Assembly: GCA_002292805.1 (NCBI GenBank)
Contig: DBCA01000105.1
Span: 1-5,726 of the forward strand
DNA from: Caryophanales bacterium UBA970
Lineage (GTDB): Bacteria > Bacillota_I > Bacilli_A > RFN20 > CAG-826
Direction: 5' to 3'
DNA: 5,726 nt
The notes below the pieces were generated by a model that saw only the letters and a program-made list of their open reading frames with translations, did not search any database and was not told the DNA's origin. Position numbers and translations under genes: made by a program. Each line of letters opens with the position of its first letter. Position 1 is the stretch's first letter. Below, piece after piece: positions 4,692 through 5,726 of this stretch.

Positions 4692-5726
4692 ATGGCAAAG
4701 AGGACATTTTCGTTAGATTTTTATGGTAAGAAGCTCGTGGTGGAAACCGGAGAACTTGCCAAACAAGCAGATGGTGCAGTGTTAGTTCGCTTAGATGAAA
4801 CCGTGATCTTATCCACGGCCGTCGCCAACGACGAAGCCAAGGATACAGATTTCTTCCCATTAACCGTCGTTTATGAAGAAAAACAATATGCTGTGGGTAA
4901 AATCCCTGGCTCATTCTTAAGAAGAGAAGGTCGTCCTGGTGAACATGCGACGTTATCAGCACGATTAATTGATCGCCCCATTCGTCCATTATTTGATGAT
5001 GGTTTCCGTAATGAAGTTCAAGTCGTCAATACCGTGATGAGTGTGGATATGAATGCCAACCCAGAAATGACAGCTTTGTTTGGTTCTGGATTAGCACTAG
5101 GCCTCTCCGATATTCCCTTTGAAGGACCCGTTGCTGGTGTCTTTGTTGGTCGCGTCAATGGTCAATTTATTATCAATCCTACCGTCGAACAAAATAATCT
5201 TTCCGATTTAAATTTAGCAGTGGCTGGAACCCTTGACGCCATTAACATGGTGGAAGCTGGTGCCCAAGAAATCTCAGAAAAAGACATGGTGGAAGCATTG
5301 ATGTTTGGTCATGAAGCGATTAAAGCTCTATGCACATTCCAACTATCTATCATTAAAGAAATCGGCCAAAAGAAGCGCGTCTTCGAATTTTATCGAGTCA
5401 ATGAAACCGTCAATAAAGAAGTACGTTCATTAGCCGTTAAAAAGATGATCGGTGCGATTGCTACTAAAGATAAACTTGAACGTGAAGGCAAAATTAATGC
5501 TGTCAAAGATGAAGTGAAGGCAGTTTTTGAAGCTAAGAAATATGACGACGCGGAAGCAGAAAAAAAATCACTCAAAGAAGTCGAGATGATTTTAGAAACG
5601 ATTATTTCTGAAGAAGTCAGACGTCTGATCACTGAAGAAAAAATTAGACCAGATGGTCGTAAAGTCGATGAAGTTCGTCCTTTGGATGCTCAACTTGACC
5701 TTTTACCTCGAGTCCACGGTTCGGCC
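4692..5726 (+). CDS. pnp: Polyribonucleotide nucleotidyltransferase (PNPase), N-terminal part (3' truncated by window)
   Basis: PNPase degrades RNA 3' to 5' using phosphate and releases nucleoside diphosphates; it works as a trimer, often in the RNA degradosome. The first 345 codons are open to the window edge, about half of a usual 700-residue protein. The first RNase PH domain shows [16 protein letters not shown] (69-84), a central-pore RNA-contact loop, and [10 protein letters not shown] (92-101). An all-helical linker follows (about 225-310, rich in Lys and Glu). The second RNase PH domain begins at [15 protein letters not shown] (318-332) and runs to PRVHGSA at the edge. The catalytic aspartates of the second domain and the KH and S1 RNA-binding domains lie outside. 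The start has GAGGA at 4683-4687, four bases upstream, and the [15 protein letters not shown] opening is typical. It follows pepT by 30 bases and probably has its own promoter. Confidence 0.97.
   Translation, partial: MAKRTFSLDFYGKKLVVETGELAKQADGAVLVRLDETVILSTAVANDEAKDTDFFPLTVVYEEKQYAVGKIPGSFLRREGRPGEHATLSARLIDRPIRPLFDDGFRNEVQVVNTVMSVDMNANPEMTALFGSGLALGLSDIPFEGPVAGVFVGRVNGQFIINPTVEQNNLSDLNLAVAGTLDAINMVEAGAQEISEKDMVEALMFGHEAIKALCTFQLSIIKEIGQKKRVFEFYRVNETVNKEVRSLAVKKMIGAIATKDKLEREGKINAVKDEVKAVFEAKKYDDAEAEKKSLKEVEMILETIISEEVRRLITEEKIRPDGRKVDEVRPLDAQLDLLPRVHGSA

Noticed and set aside
4663..4989. 108-codon minus-strand open frame
   Set aside because: It lies opposite the well-conserved start of pnp, has no family resemblance, and is explained as a shadow of that gene.
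5390..5632. 80-codon Ser-rich minus-strand open frame
   Set aside because: It lies opposite the helical linker of pnp; Ser/Leu richness reflects the complement of Lys/Glu codons.

Overview
The window is a slice of a low-to-moderate GC genome (roughly 40% by eye) using the standard code: TGG is read as Trp in ribF, and TGA is used as a stop at the end of infB. Gene content and order match the late part of the nusA-infB operon of Bacillota: infB, rbfA, truB, ribF, rpsO, pnp. Protein style (compact, Lys/Ile-rich, strong Shine-Dalgarno sites) suggests Bacilli, Erysipelotrichia or a relative near Acholeplasma/Izemoplasma. The species cannot be fixed from sequence alone.

Layout: (1) 1-699, the 3' end of infB, with rbfA overlapping it by four bases. 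(2) 689-1171, a GNAT acetyltransferase of the ElaA/YjcF type on the opposite strand, tail-to-tail with rbfA and divergent from truB. (3) 1226-2982, truB and ribF, coupled by a one-base stop/start overlap. (4) 2977-3403, the rpsO unit: a 9-bp inverted repeat, a promoter with a perfect TATAAT, a structured leader of about 80 nt, rpsO, and a strong intrinsic terminator. (5) 3407-4661, pepT with its own extended -10 promoter. (6) 4654-5726, pnp, with an extended -10 promoter overlapping the pepT stop codon; the gene runs off the window after 345 codons.

The core genes serve translation and RNA metabolism: initiation factor 2, 30S maturation (RbfA), tRNA pseudouridine-55 (TruB), ribosomal protein S15, and RNA decay (PNPase). 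FMN/FAD synthesis (RibF) is a usual passenger of this operon. The GNAT gene and pepT are the two additions relative to the Bacillus subtilis order; ylxP, which sits between infB and rbfA there, is absent.

I see no new multi-gene system, mobile element, CRISPR array or RNA gene. The most interesting parts are the rpsO leader, which can be drawn as a pseudoknot masking the ribosome binding site; a palindrome carrying face-to-face extended -10 elements between the GNAT gene and truB; and substitutions at normally conserved ligand-contact positions in IF2 and S15. No stretch longer than 300 bases lacks a gene.
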